The position numbers and the translations under genes were made by a program. The notes beneath the pieces are model-generated. The model saw only the letters and a list, made by a program, of their open reading frames with translations, had not been told where the DNA came from and did no database searches. 64,000 nucleotides of DNA from Sodiomyces alkalinus F11 (Eukaryota; Ascomycota; Sordariomycetes; Glomerellales; Plectosphaerellaceae). The stretch is taken from NCBI RefSeq assembly GCF_003711515.1, contig NW_021167082.1:404923-468922 (forward strand), written 5' to 3'. Of this stretch, positions 34,141 to 44,982 are shown in pieces; within the stretch, counting starts at the first letter, position 1, and each line of letters opens with the position of its first letter.

Positions 34141-35069
34141 TTCTGAAAAGCGTTCCGCCTCTCTGTTCTACCGTGCCGAGATGTGTCACGGAAGACGTGC
34201 GGCCATGGATGAGAGTGGCTGTTGGCTGCATGTGATGAAATTCAAGCGGGGGGATGGAATGAATTTGTATGTCCTAGACACCGTCAGTCAGCAAGGGTTT
34301 AATATAATTACCCCATGTTCTTCTCCTTTTGACACTTCCTCCGAGGCAGTTCATTAAGCCAAGCCTCTCATACGAGCGCTTACCGACCCGTTCTCGGGAG
34401 AATGATGTCTTCGATGGTTGCCGTCCCATTCCACGAGAAACAAATGAACAAGAGTTTGCGGGGAGAAGCAATCATCCAATAATGACGGTCGAAATTGACC
34501 CGGTTCTGCCGTTTCCTTGCTTCGGCTCTTCTTCCCCCGTGTCCTGGATGGGATGGGATGGGATGGGATAGGATCCACTCAGCTCTGGTTGCACCCATGG
34601 AAGGTCACGAGGAGGGGCTATAGTGGTGATACTACCTAGGTAGCGGTAGTCATTGTCTGCCGTGCATTGTGTTTTCAAAAGAACTCTAGCTTCTGGACGT
34701 TGTTAGCGTTGGCGTTTTCAAGATTCCGCTTTTCACGATGCGACGGAAGGGGCCCGATACTACCCTATCGACCCCCCCCCCGGGCCCCCGAAACGTAACA
34801 AACTTGACGATACCCGTCTCTCTGTCTTGCGACCGAAGAATGCGCCTATGGGACGTCCCGCGACAGTTATCTCGGCGGCCGAGGAGCGAGGAGAGTTTGT
34901 CTCCATCGAGATACCGGGTGCCCTTGGACGAACACGACTGTCCGGATCCTATCCATGCGAAGGCAACGGGATATTTTGAAAGGCAAGTGAAACAGTTATA
35001 TACACTTTCATGCCACGCCAACCAACCCGTCTCTCATGACCTGACCTCCCCACCGAGATCCATCTCGGC
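34141..35069. other. Intergenic region, galactanase promoter
   Basis: About 930 bp. Contains a (GGGAT)n run at 34546-34574 and a C-rich stretch near 34772-34788. No gene supported. Confidence 0.5.
34546..34574 (+). repeat. (GGGAT)n microsatellite
   Basis: Five to six tandem GGGAT units. Confidence 0.9.
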
Positions 35070-36008
35070 TCACTGCCTCTCCACGGCCTTGGGCTCCCAA
35101 GACGTCAACTTCGGCTTGGTGCTGCGGAGATGATTAGTCGACTGACAGTCTCTTCTCTTCCTCTCGTCCACCTCCGCCTCCGCCTCTAGCCCAGACTGAA
35201 AGCTGTGGAACTCACGTATTATAAGTTATGTAGTTGCCGCTGGTGGCGGTGAAATTGGGCGTCGCCTTCGGGAGATCCCATTTGTTGCCGCCTGTTCGGA
35301 GGAGGGGGTCCTCGGTGGGGGACTTGTCGACGCCGTAGGACATCCAGGCGTGCCAGCCCGGCTCGATCTGGGCGGCGTCGTAGTCGTGTTTCTTGTATTC
35401 TACCCAGCGGGTCCGGACTGCGATGTTGGGTGGGCAGGGGCCGACGAGTTAGCCAATTTTCCTGTCCGTTGTTGTGCCGACAACGGCAAACAATGCGGAT
35501 GCCGACATGTGGCGAAATATATCTTCGTCCGTGTTTCTGTCCCTCGCTCTGTGGCTCTCCATGATCTCTCGTACCCCCCCACCCCCCGGGGTCTCCCATC
35601 TTCCTTCTCTTCACAATCCACTTTTACTATCCGTAATCGTCCGACGGCAATGCAACGCGCATAAGAGGCGAAAAGAACGGGGTATCAGAGGCAGGACGCA
35701 ACGTACGGGGCAGCTCTTCGTTGTTCTCAAAGTACTTGTTTCCGGCACGATCTTCGCCTACCAGCCGGCCAGCCTTGGTGTCGCCAATGTACACCATCTG
35801 GATAATGTAGTTCTGTTTCCGCGTTGTCCGCAAAGTGCGCGAAGCGGATAGGTTAGCAATTGATTCGGAATTTCGGCGGTCCGGGCTGATGGCGTGGGCG
35901 GACGGGGAATGGATGCCAGCAGTGCTAAGGCGTAGGGGACGAAGGTAACTCGCGCACCTTGAGGCCAATCTTTCGCAGATTGCTCAGCGTTCGTGTGATG
36001 GTCGACAT
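35070..36008 (-). CDS. NADH:ubiquinone oxidoreductase (complex I) NDUFA12/B17.2-type subunit
   Basis: Four exons on the minus strand, 36008-35958, 35812-35707, 35417-35216 and 35121-35070; 136 residues. The first exon gives MSTITRTLSNLRKIGLK. The second carries MVYIGDTKAGRLVGEDRAGNKYFE, the family hallmark. The third gives TRWVEYKKHDYDAAQIEPGW HAWMSYGVDKSPTEDP, and the last gives TTKPKLTSWEP and the stop. It is an accessory subunit of the matrix arm of complex I in the mitochondrial inner membrane. Intron 2 (289 bp) is the longest in the window. The gene is divergent from the PGS1-type gene across 350 bp. Confidence 0.93.
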
Positions 36009-36358
36009 CTTGGCGGATTGAGGCGGTCGCGGTGCCGATTGACCTCGAGAAGTTGGGTTGAAATGTCGTCGACGGAGATGATTGCGGTTGAATCGAATCT
36101 CGAACTCGAGGCTCGGGAACTTCACGATGGTGACCGGGTGATCACGTAATCACACCTCCCGGGAAAACGTATCGCCGTGCCAAAATCTCTAGCCAATGGT
36201 TGAGCTCAGATTTCTTAATGCAGAAGAGTTAATTAAGGTACATATCGATATCGGAATTGATTGGCACTTTTCGTCCTGCCCCCAGGTCCTTTGTCAACTT
36301 GCAGTTACTGTGCAGTGTTTCTTGGGACTCGACTCGGTCCTGCGTTTTCTCTGTAGAC
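36009..36358. promoter_or_regulatory. Bidirectional promoter between two mitochondrial-protein genes
   Basis: 350 bp separate the two divergent ATGs. It contains a CCAAT pentamer at 36193-36197 (the motif bound by the HAP complex, which drives respiratory genes in fungi) and a 16-bp near-palindrome at 36138-36153. Shared control is inferred. Confidence 0.5.
36138..36153. promoter_or_regulatory. Near-palindrome GTGATCACGTAATCAC
   Basis: GTGAT and ATCAC arms around a CACGT core, one mismatched centre pair. It resembles a bHLH/Cbf1-type RTCACRTG element, but the CACGTG hexamer is not exact. Confidence 0.4.
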
Positions 36359-38205
36359 ATGATCGTAAGGGGAGCATGTCGGTGCGCCCCCAAACTCCGA
36401 ACATCCGCGATTAGGAGTCGACCTTCGTTGGCGCAGCTGCCGCAATGTCGCCGATACGCGACGCCGTCTTCGTCTTCGACACCTGCGGCGAGTGCATCGA
36501 CAGGTAGCCAAATCGGTGTCCTCGCGCCCTTCACGAGCGAGCTTGACCGGATTGCGCCTTCGTTTGATATTCACGGGTCCCAGATTCACATCATTCGTTC
36601 TCCAACGGATTTCTACGAGACGCTCAAGGTACGCCGACTGCCGGGAGATGACCGAGAAGGGATCTTCTCCTGCTTCGGAAGAGCACGCTGTCTGACTGGC
36701 AACAGGAAAGGATACGAAATGCCCGAAAACGCATCTTCCTTTCGACCTTGTACATCGGCAAGACCGAGAAGGAGCTGGTATGACCAAAATCAACACGATT
36801 GCCGTCAGTGGGAGAAGCCTGGACAACAAGACTGAGTGAGCTTAGATTGCGACGCTACAAGACGCACTGCGACAGAACCCCAATCTCGAGTTGCACATCA
36901 TCACAGATGCCCTCCGAGGCACGCGCGAAGCCCCCAACCCGAGTTGCGCGTCGTTGCTTGCTCCCCTGGTCGAGGAGTTTGGCCCCGACCGAGTCGAAAT
37001 CCGCATGTACCACACCCCCAACTTGACGGGTATACGAAAACAGTACATCCCTCGTCGCATCAACGAGGGATGGGGTCTTCAGCACATGAAGCTGTACGGT
37101 GTCGACGATGAGATCATCCTCTCTGGGTACGGACGACTCTTGCTCCTCTTCTTTTCCCTCTCGCCGCCGTCGAGACAAAAGACGGGCATGGGCCTTCCCT
37201 TCTAACCACGCATATAGAGCGAACCTGTCGACGGATTACTTCACGAACCGTCAAGATCGGTACCACCTCTTCTCATCCAAGGAAGTAACCGACTATTTCT
37301 GGAACATCCACCGAGGTGTCGCGTCCTTCAGCTTTCTCGTCCAACCATCCAAAGACAAGTCCGGATTCACTTTCACCTGGCCCAAGTCGAACCTGGCACC
37401 GTCTCCGCTAGAGCATCCAAGACAGTTCGTCGGCAAGACCACATCCGCCATAGGCGCCTTGATCGCGCCGCCTTCCAAACAACCCCCCCCGCGAAACACA
37501 CCCGACAGCAAGGAATCCGATGCAGACACGAGGGTCTACATGCTCGCGCAAATGTCTCAGCTCATGAACCCGGACACCTCCACCGAGCTCCCCGCCGTCA
37601 CCCACGTCCTACGCACCCTCGCCTCCCCCACCTTCGCCGGCTCCTCCTGGACCTTCACAGCCGGCTACTTCAACCCAGCCCCCTCGCTCACCAAACTCCT
37701 CCTCTCCACCGCCTCGTCCCACAACGTCGTCATCACCGCCTCCCCGCACGCCAACGGCTTCTACCAATCCCCCGGCGTCTCCGGCCTCCTCCCAGGCGCC
37801 TACACCCTCCTCGCCCGCCGCTTCCTGCGCGCCGTCCACCAGACCGGCCGCGACCGCGCCATCGCCCTGAAGGAATGGCGCCGCGGCACCGTCGGCCACC
37901 CCGGCGGCTGGACCTACCACGCCAAGGGCCTCTGGGTCACCCTCCCCGGCGAGGCCCACCCGGCCCTGACCCTCGTGGGGAGCTCCAACTACACGCGCCG
38001 CAGCTACTCGCACGACCTCGAGGTCGGGGCCCTGGTGCTCACGCGGAACGAGAAGCTCAAGGAGCGCTTGGGACAGGAGCAGGCTTGGTTGCAGGAGTAT
38101 GCGAAGCCGGTGACGAGGGATGACTTTGCCACCAATGAGAGAAGGGTCGGTCTTAAGGTCAGGATTGCTATGTGGATTGTGAGTCTCGTCGGGGGGGCTC
38201 TGTAG
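36359..38205 (+). CDS. PGS1: CDP-diacylglycerol-glycerol-3-phosphate 3-phosphatidyltransferase (PGP synthase)
   Basis: Exons 36359-36628, 36706-36777, 36846-37126 and 37218-38205 give 536 residues. It makes phosphatidylglycerophosphate, the committed step to phosphatidylglycerol and cardiolipin in mitochondria. Residues 1-45 are Arg/Ser-rich without acids, a mitochondrial leader. Two phospholipase-D type HKD motifs are present: HMKLYGVDD (His 194) and HAKGLWVTL (His 442), the latter followed by GSSNYTRRS. FLSTLYIGKTEKEL and GANLSTDYFTNRQDRY are also diagnostic. The length is close to yeast Pgs1 (521), with a Pro-rich insert near residues 285-300. The start is the first ATG with a leader-like N-terminus. 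Confidence 0.95.
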
Positions 38206-38766
38206 GCCAACCAGGGACGTACGTGCGTGTACTTTGTACAACAGGCGGTTTTTTTCGCTCTAGAGATAGATATACCCTGGGTTGTGTGAAAGCTCGGGCT
38301 AGACTTTTAATCTTATGCTCTTGACATTCTCGTTGTCTTGTATCGTCTGCTTTCAAGATGATTTGCGCATGAGAAATTGAGCTCCTGCCGGTGGGTGAGA
38401 CCATGGCGTAAACATCTCTCCTCGACCCTACAGGAAGTATTTGGGTGACAATCAGTAGTACGTATTCTATTTTCTGGCCACGACAATGATGTAGGTATCT
38501 TAAGGTAGAGAAACCAGGAGACAACCCAAGAAAATTATTCTAAATCGACTCGGCAGACACCGCTTCTAGCCACCCAAGATCCCTTGCTCGTTCCCATCCC
38601 CGTCCGTATCCGTCCTATTTTCTAGAAGAAAAAAAGAAAAGAAAAAAAAAAGAAACGAAAAAGAAACGAAAACGAAAAAGAAAAAAAGAAGAAAAAACTC
38701 CAGCCTAACCAACCCAACCCAACCCAACCCAACCCAGTGCAGTGCCATACTCGAACAGAAACAAGC
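38206..38766. other. Convergent intergenic region with simple repeats
   Basis: 560 bp. Contains an A/G tract (about 38626-38697) and an (AACCC)n run (38707-38736), both close to the dehydratase stop codon. No gene. Confidence 0.6.
38707..38736 (+). repeat. (AACCC)n microsatellite
   Basis: Six nearly perfect AACCC units in the 3' flank of the dehydratase gene. The unit is not the TTAGGG telomere repeat. Confidence 0.9.
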
Positions 38767-40788
38767 CTAATGATTATCTCTCGGAGCGGGAAAGTTCTGA
38801 GCCACCCTCTGGAACTGCACAGCTCTTTTCAAAACCATGCCCTCGCTCAACCCACCGACCTCCCTGCGGAAGATGTCCTGCCAAGGGGTGTGACTCGGAG
38901 GGATTTGGTAGCCTCCCTTGGCCTCCAGCTCCTTCCGCCGGGCCTTGAGCTCGTTCTCGGGAAGGAGGATGTCGACTCTCCGCTTGTCGAGGTCAACCCT
39001 CACCCTATCGCCGTCGCGGACGAGGGCGAGGTTCCCCCCGTCGGCCGCTTCGGGGGTGGCGTTGAGGATGGAAGGCGAGCCCGAGGTGCCGGACTGGCGA
39101 CCGTCGCCGATGCAGGGGAGGTCCCGCACCCCTCGCTTGAGGAGGTGGCTAGGCGCGTGCATGTTGACGACCTCGGCGGCTCCGGGATACCCCAGGGGCC
39201 CTACGCCGCGCATGATGAGGATGGTGCGGCGGCCGATGGCGGCCTTCTCGACGCGGTCCTGGTAGTCCTCCGGGCCGTCAAATACGGCCACGGGACATTC
39301 AAAGGCGTTGGGGTCGGCCGGATCTTGGAGGAACTCTTTGCGGAACGCGGGCGAGATGACCGAGGTCTTCATGATGGCCGAGTCGAACAGCGTGCCCTTC
39401 AGATGGATAAAGCCGGCGTTCTCCTTCATGGGTTCGGAGAACGGCTTGATGGTGCGGCGGTCCCAGGTGTGCTTGCCCCGGACATTGTCGCCGATGGTGC
39501 GGCCGTTGCAGGTCACGGCTTCCGGGTGGGGTAGCTTGCCGGCATCGAGGAGGTCGGCCATGACGGCGAGCAGGCCGCCGGCGCGGTAGTAGTCCTCGCT
39601 AAGCATCTCTCCGGCGGGCTGCATGTTGACGAGCAGGGGGATGGCGTAGCCCAGCCTGTCCCAGTCATCGAGGTCCAGCGGCACGCCCACGTGCTTAGCG
39701 ACGGCGTTGAGGTGGATCGGGGCGTTGGTGCTGCCGCCGATGGCAGTGTTGACGACAATGGCGTTCTCGAAGGCGGCGCGGGTCATGATGTCGGAGGGCT
39801 TAAGATCCTCGCGGACCATGTCGACGATCCGCAGGCCGGTGTGGTAGGCCATCTGGGAGCGCTCGCGGTAAGGGGCCGGGATGGCGGCGGACCCCGGCAG
39901 GGCCATTCCCAGGGCCTCGGCGAGGGCGTTCATGGTGGAAGCAGTGCCCATAGTATTGCAGTGGCCTGGAGATGGGGTGCCACTGCAAACCATGTCGGTC
40001 AGCTCGTCGGCATCGATCTGACCGGCGGTGTACAGGTCCCGGGCGCGCCAGATAATAGTGCCGGACCCCACTCTTTCGCCTTGGAGCGAGCCGTTCAGCA
40101 TGGGCCCGACGTTGAGGCAGATAGCAGGGATGTTCATGGTGGCGGCGGCCATCAGGCAGGCCGGCGTGGTCTTATCGCATCCGGTCAGCAGCACGACGCC
40201 ATCGAATGGATAAGCGTAGAGGAGCTCGACCAGTGTGAGGTAGGACAGATTGCGGTCAAGGGTGGCGGTGGGTCGGCGCGTGGTCTCCTGAATGGGATGG
40301 GTGGGGAACTCGAGGGCGATGCCACCGGCCGTCCTGATACCCTCCCGTACGCGCTTGGCCAGTTCGAGGTGATGCCTGTTGCAAGGGGAGACGTCGGAGC
40401 CAGATTGGGCGATTCCGATTATGGGTTTATTCGAGGACAGTTCTTCCTTGGTGAGGCCGTAGTTGAGGTAACGATCCATATAGACCAAATGCAGACCTCG
40501 TTCGTCGGTCCGGTTGAACCATTCTGCGGACCTTAACCTCCTGCCTTTGCCCTCGCCCTCGCCCTCGCTCTTGCCCTCGCTCTTGCCCTTGCCCTCGCTC
40601 TTGCCCTTGCCCTTGCCCTTGCCCTTGCCACTATCGGAAGATTCGACGGTGAGCTCTGATAACTGTTCTTCCAGCGCCTTAGACCGAGCGCGCAACTTGG
40701 ACAGCTCGGCCTTGTAGTCTTCGATGTCGACAAGGGGCCGCTCGGCGCACGCCGAAGAGCAATCGGCGCAGGGCGTTTCACACGTCAT
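38767..40788 (-). CDS. IlvD/Edd-family dehydratase, sugar-acid type
   Basis: Single exon, 673 residues. The family dehydrates 2,3-dihydroxy acids with an Fe-S cluster. All three cluster cysteines are visible: [13 protein letters not shown] (Cys 136), [15 protein letters not shown] (Cys 204) and [15 protein letters not shown] (Cys 277). The C-terminal [16 protein letters not shown] holds the catalytic serine region. The RSAEWFN...[10 protein letters not shown] start and the SPGHCNTMG form resemble sugar-acid (pentonate/hexonate) dehydratases more than the branched-chain amino acid enzyme Ilv3, and no mitochondrial leader is seen. The N-terminal 85 residues are unusual: a Cys-rich [14 protein letters not shown], a short coiled coil, then a GK/SEGK low-complexity repeat. 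Substrate is inferred, not known. Confidence 0.9.
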   Translation of the reverse strand: MTCETPCADCSSACAERPLVDIEDYKAELSKLRARSKALEEQLSELTVESSDSGKGKGKGKGKSEGKGKSEGKSEGEGEGKGRRLRSAEWFNRTDERGLHLVYMDRYLNYGLTKEELSSNKPIIGIAQSGSDVSPCNRHHLELAKRVREGIRTAGGIALEFPTHPIQETTRRPTATLDRNLSYLTLVELLYAYPFDGVVLLTGCDKTTPACLMAAATMNIPAICLNVGPMLNGSLQGERVGSGTIIWRARDLYTAGQIDADELTDMVCSGTPSPGHCNTMGTASTMNALAEALGMALPGSAAIPAPYRERSQMAYHTGLRIVDMVREDLKPSDIMTRAAFENAIVVNTAIGGSTNAPIHLNAVAKHVGVPLDLDDWDRLGYAIPLLVNMQPAGEMLSEDYYRAGGLLAVMADLLDAGKLPHPEAVTCNGRTIGDNVRGKHTWDRRTIKPFSEPMKENAGFIHLKGTLFDSAIMKTSVISPAFRKEFLQDPADPNAFECPVAVFDGPEDYQDRVEKAAIGRRTILIMRGVGPLGYPGAAEVVNMHAPSHLLKRGVRDLPCIGDGRQSGTSGSPSILNATPEAADGGNLALVRDGDRVRVDLDKRRVDILLPENELKARRKELEAKGGYQIPPSHTPWQDIFRREVGGLSEGMVLKRAVQFQRVAQNFPAPRDNH
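40543..40628 (-). repeat. Hexanucleotide coding repeat (GK/EG repeat) in the dehydratase
   Basis: Tandem GCCCTT/GCCCTC-type units on the + strand, translated on the minus strand as alternating Gly-Lys and Ser-Glu-Gly-Lys at about residues 54-82. Confidence 0.93.
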
Positions 40789-43219
40789 GGTGATGGATAA
40801 GCCTTCGGAAGTTTGATCTCTAGTGTCTCTACGGGAGGAGAGATGATTTTCTCGGACCGGTGGGATAATTGGTGAGACGAGACAGACGAGATCATAGAGA
40901 AGCGCACGAGATAGAGCATGGAGAAATCAGATTGAAGGAGAGAAGAGGCGGGTTGAAGAAATTTGGAATGGGACACAAGAAAGGCGGTCGATCGAGACAA
41001 AGCACGACTTGTTAGTCCGATAGTAGCCTCAACCAATCGAACGGCTTTCCCATTCCTGGATTACCCAAGCGGGCCGAGATGGATCTTCGACCTTGGAGTC
41101 ATCGTGTCCACTCTCGACATGGCAAAAGACCGAGGATCGGAGACGGGTGTAGGGAAAAAATAGGAAAAAAAATAGAAAAAAAAAAAAGGCTGAAGCCACC
41201 GAGCTCTAGTAAGTGAGTTTAGTGCAGAAAGGGGTTGCAAGGTGACGAAGTGCGGGGATGATGGTGATGTGACGGGCTAAGGAACACAAGGGACAATGAG
41301 CTGAAGGAGGGGCAGAAAAAAAAAAGGGGAAAAGAAAAGGAAGGGAAAAGCATATGAGGGGATTGATAACAAAATGGAGGAAGGTGAGTGGGAGTTTCGG
41401 TGGGGGGAGTAGGGCAAGACTATCTGACGTGACGCCGGGGGATTGGATACTGGGTTTTCAGCCGTTTGTTTCATCCCTATCTGTTCCTCCCACATGTTAT
41501 TTCGACGGCGGGGCTGGAGAAAACTACCGAGTAAGAAGTCGTTGCACCTGTCTGGCGCTGACGAAACGCTATCAACGGGTGAATTAGGTGGGGGCAGTGT
41601 ATCCCCACAACCCAAATGGCCATAAGGGTGCAGGTGGGGAGCTTTGGAGTGGGTGCCTCCTTCTCCAACTGCCGCAACTACACTACGTGTACCTTAGGCA
41701 TAGCTAGGCCAGACCAAACGATTCGCTTCACCTGAAGGCAAGACCCACGGGCGTACAAGACGAGCACCTACCTCGTATGTATTAGGAAGGTCCGAATGAC
41801 TCTTGGTGAATGGGCTTCACAATGTCGTCATCTTTTCCCATTTCCGTATCAGCAAATCAGCGTGGTCATTGTAATTCGAACTGAGCTGTCGAGTTCAAAG
41901 TTCACCACACTGACCACAGCAGTCAATACTCGTACGGAGAAAAGCTCGTGCGACACACAAACGACAGACGGCGTTGCTGTCAGACCCTACCACCCAAACT
42001 GTCGGCTCGCTGCAGATCCCCTGTCACCCCCCATTTCTTCCCCGCAGATCCAGAGACTCAGAACGGGCCTTGACTTAATTACCGTGCCATCTCGTCGGTA
42101 CTTTATTTCTTCTTTTTGACTCCTCATTAAACCCCTACAATGGTGCCTCGGTCCCAATTGGCTTCAATTGGCAAGTCGACATACGGACAAGTCGAACCCG
42201 GCCCCCGACTTGCCTCGTTGGCTCAACTGTTATGACCAATGCGCTCGGCAACCATGGTTGTGCCGCTTTTCAATTCGAGGACAATGGACGGACGATGAAA
42301 ACCCCTGTTCTTTTCAGAGACCGAGACCAAACTACCGAGATTATATTACCGCACACCGAGCAATCAATCTTCTACACCTACTTGTCCCCCGCCCGATACC
42401 GATACAAACAAGCAGAAGCCCTATGTACGGTACGCAACCCCTGACAAAGGAGCCGCTAGGTTGATTGGCCTCCTCCCACCGCATCCTGATGGATCTGCAA
42501 TGCAACGTAACCTTCCTTAGACTTGTGAATCCACACGCTTGGGCTGGCTTATACATATTAGTTCGACTTTGACAATGGGCGCCTGACCGATGATACTTTG
42601 CAGGTCATCCTACAGAAGTATTTCATACTCGAAGGACAGAGGCAAGTAGCCTGTATCACGGCCCGGTACATCATTACCTATACAAAACCCATAAGCCGCT
42701 GGGCTTCCGATAAATACGAAATATTCGTATCTATTGAAGATGGCATGCTTGCTTCGAGGGCGGTTGCTGTTTGCAAACAAGCTTCATTAATGCATGACCA
42801 GGGCTCGCCTGGTCGTGTCTCATTACCCCCTGCAGGAAGGACATTAATTTTAGATAAGGTGCATACCTTAATTATACCTATACGTTGCAAGTACACATTG
42901 GCAGCCTTGTGCAATCTCACTGGGGGCAACCAAGAGAATTAGAGAGACGGAGAGCCCGAATCCTTCAGCTTCCCATCTTTCCACAGTGGTCTCTTTTCCT
43001 CGGATGCTGACCCTCACACGAACATGAGCAACTCCATATAAAAAGAGCACATCGAGGACGCGAAGATATGTTGACATGTTGACATTGTTTGCGCGTTGAA
43101 CTGCGAACCAGCTGCGACATCTGATACCGTCTGTCCTGATCAAGACTTTCTCACGAGGAGAAAATCCAATCACTGGTCGGCGTGTTGCATCTAACGCACA
43201 GAAAAGCAGCAACAGCAAC
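40789..43219. other. Divergent intergenic region, 2.4 kb
   Basis: Carries the promoters of the dehydratase and the sugar transporter. A-rich tracts occur near 41155-41190 and 41310-41335. Open frames on both strands (for example 42598-42942) show no recognisable protein features. Confidence 0.5.
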
Positions 43220-44982
43220 ATGCACGAGAAGGAGAGAGGTAGCAGTGACGACGTCTCGCGCGTCGCTACTCTCCAGGCATCTGTCCATGCCAACGAAGAC
43301 GCTCACTTGACCCTATGGGAGTCGTTCAAAAAATACAGGCGTGCAGTCATGCACTGCATTTTCATGACCTCGGCCATCCTCTTGTACGGCTACGACTATG
43401 TCATCATCGGAACCGTTACGGCCATGCCTAGTTTTCAGTCAGTGATTCACGCAACTCGTCCTTATCTCACCAATCTCATTCCGATCCCTTCCTCTCCAAT
43501 GTGCGGAAAAGAGCAATCTAACAAGCAAACCCACAAATAGGCACGACTTTGGCGAGCTACTCGGCGGCGAATGGATCTTCCCCTCGCTTTGGTTTGGGCT
43601 CTGGGCCTTCATCTCCCCCGGTCTGCAGATGGTCGGCGCCCTTCTTGGGGGGAAGTTTCAGGACCGCTTCGGCCGAAGGGCATCTCTCGCAATGGGTTCT
43701 CTCCTCTGTGCGGTCGGCGTGGCCGTATGCTTCGTATCCAACCTGCCCAACGATATCGACGGTCGCCGCGGGATGTTCCTGGCCGGCAAGGGCATCCAAG
43801 GCGGTGCGATCGGCACAGTCATGGTCACGGCCATGACATACATGTCGGAGATCCTACCCCCGAACCTACGCGGACCCGTCTTGGCCTTCTTCCCCATCTT
43901 CACCCTGCTCGGCCAGCTCATCGGCGCCCTGGTCATCTTTGCTTCCATGGACCGGCCCGACGGCTACGTCTTGGCCTTCGCGTCGCAGTGGCCCTTTTCG
44001 GCCCTGGCCTTGGTCGCGGCCATCATCATCCCCGAGAGCCCGACCTACCTGGTGCGGCGAAACCACGAGGAACAAGCGCTCAAGGCGCAGAGGAGGCTTG
44101 GTTGCATCGGCGGAGATCCGGAACAGACCCTGGAACGCATCCGGGCCGACATCGCGCACGAGAGGCGTCTCGCCAACGCCACCTACCAAGACTCCTTCCG
44201 CAAGCCGAACCGCCGCCGCACCTTCATCATTATGTTTGCCAACACCCTCCCTCAGCTCTTCGGACTAACGCTGCTTTCCAAGGGGAGCTACTTCTTGCAG
44301 GTCGTGGGGTTGAGCCCAGATATGAGCGTTCTTATCCTTATCATCGGCGTCGTGTGCGGCTTGATAGCGAATATTCTCAGCATCCTCGCCCTGGCCAGCT
44401 TTGGACGGAGGCCGCTGATCTTGACAACGCTGTCCATCGCGGCCGTTCTGTGGGCGAGCACGGGCATTGCGGGCATATTCCGCGGCACAGTGGCTGCTTG
44501 GTAAGACTTCAAGTCTCCTTTTGGATGTAGAGAAAGGGGCCGCCTTTCCTTTCGTCTCCCCGGTAATACGAAGTACTGACGCACTCTTAACTGCCAGGTA
44601 CACGGCGGCGAGCCTCGTTGCGATAAGTGTAGTCTGCGGACTGGGCGCGTGGCCCGCATCCCAGGTCGTGGCGGCCGAGACCTCGGCATTGCACTTGCGC
44701 GGGAAGGCGCAGGGGATAGGATGGTTTACGTCCGGGGCGGGCTATGCCGTGTTCGGGCTCGTGCTGCCGTACATGTTCAACCCGGACCAGGGCAACCTGC
44801 GCGGCAAGACCGGCTTCGTCTTCGCTGGGCTGTGCGTCCTGGCGGCTGCGGTGTCTTTCCTTTACGTTCCGGAGATGAAGGGACGCACAGCGGCCGAAAT
44901 TGACCGCATGTTTGAGCAGAAGCTGTCGGCTAGGGAGTTTGCGAAGTGGAAGAACCCGAACGTCCCCGAGAACGGGGAATAG
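43220..44982 (+). CDS. MFS sugar transporter (sugar porter family)
   Basis: Exons 43220-43437, 43541-44500 and 44598-44982 give 520 residues, about twelve membrane segments. It shows sugar-porter signatures: LLYGYDYVIIG in TM1, GGKFQDRFGRR between TM2 and TM3, PESPTYLVRR after TM6, SFGRRPLI between TM8 and TM9, and VPEMKGRTAAEID after TM12. The arrangement matches fungal hexose/maltose-type symporters, but the sugar cannot be deduced. Located 2.4 kb from the divergent sugar-acid dehydratase gene. Both introns are about 100 bp and use standard sites. Confidence 0.93.

Noticed and set aside
33010..34146. Long + strand open frame over the galactanase gene
   Set aside because: Antisense shadow of a well-supported GH53 gene; Arg/Val/His-rich composition without motifs.
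38707..38736. AACCC repeats as interstitial telomere sequence
   Set aside because: The fungal telomere unit is TTAGGG/CCCTAA; AACCC lacks the sixth base, and the array is short.
38737..40536. Long + strand open frames over the dehydratase gene
   Set aside because: Antisense to the IlvD-family gene with its three cluster cysteines; produced by codon bias.
41000..43219. A gene between the dehydratase and the sugar transporter
   Set aside because: Only short frames without motifs on both strands; no plausible exon chain found.
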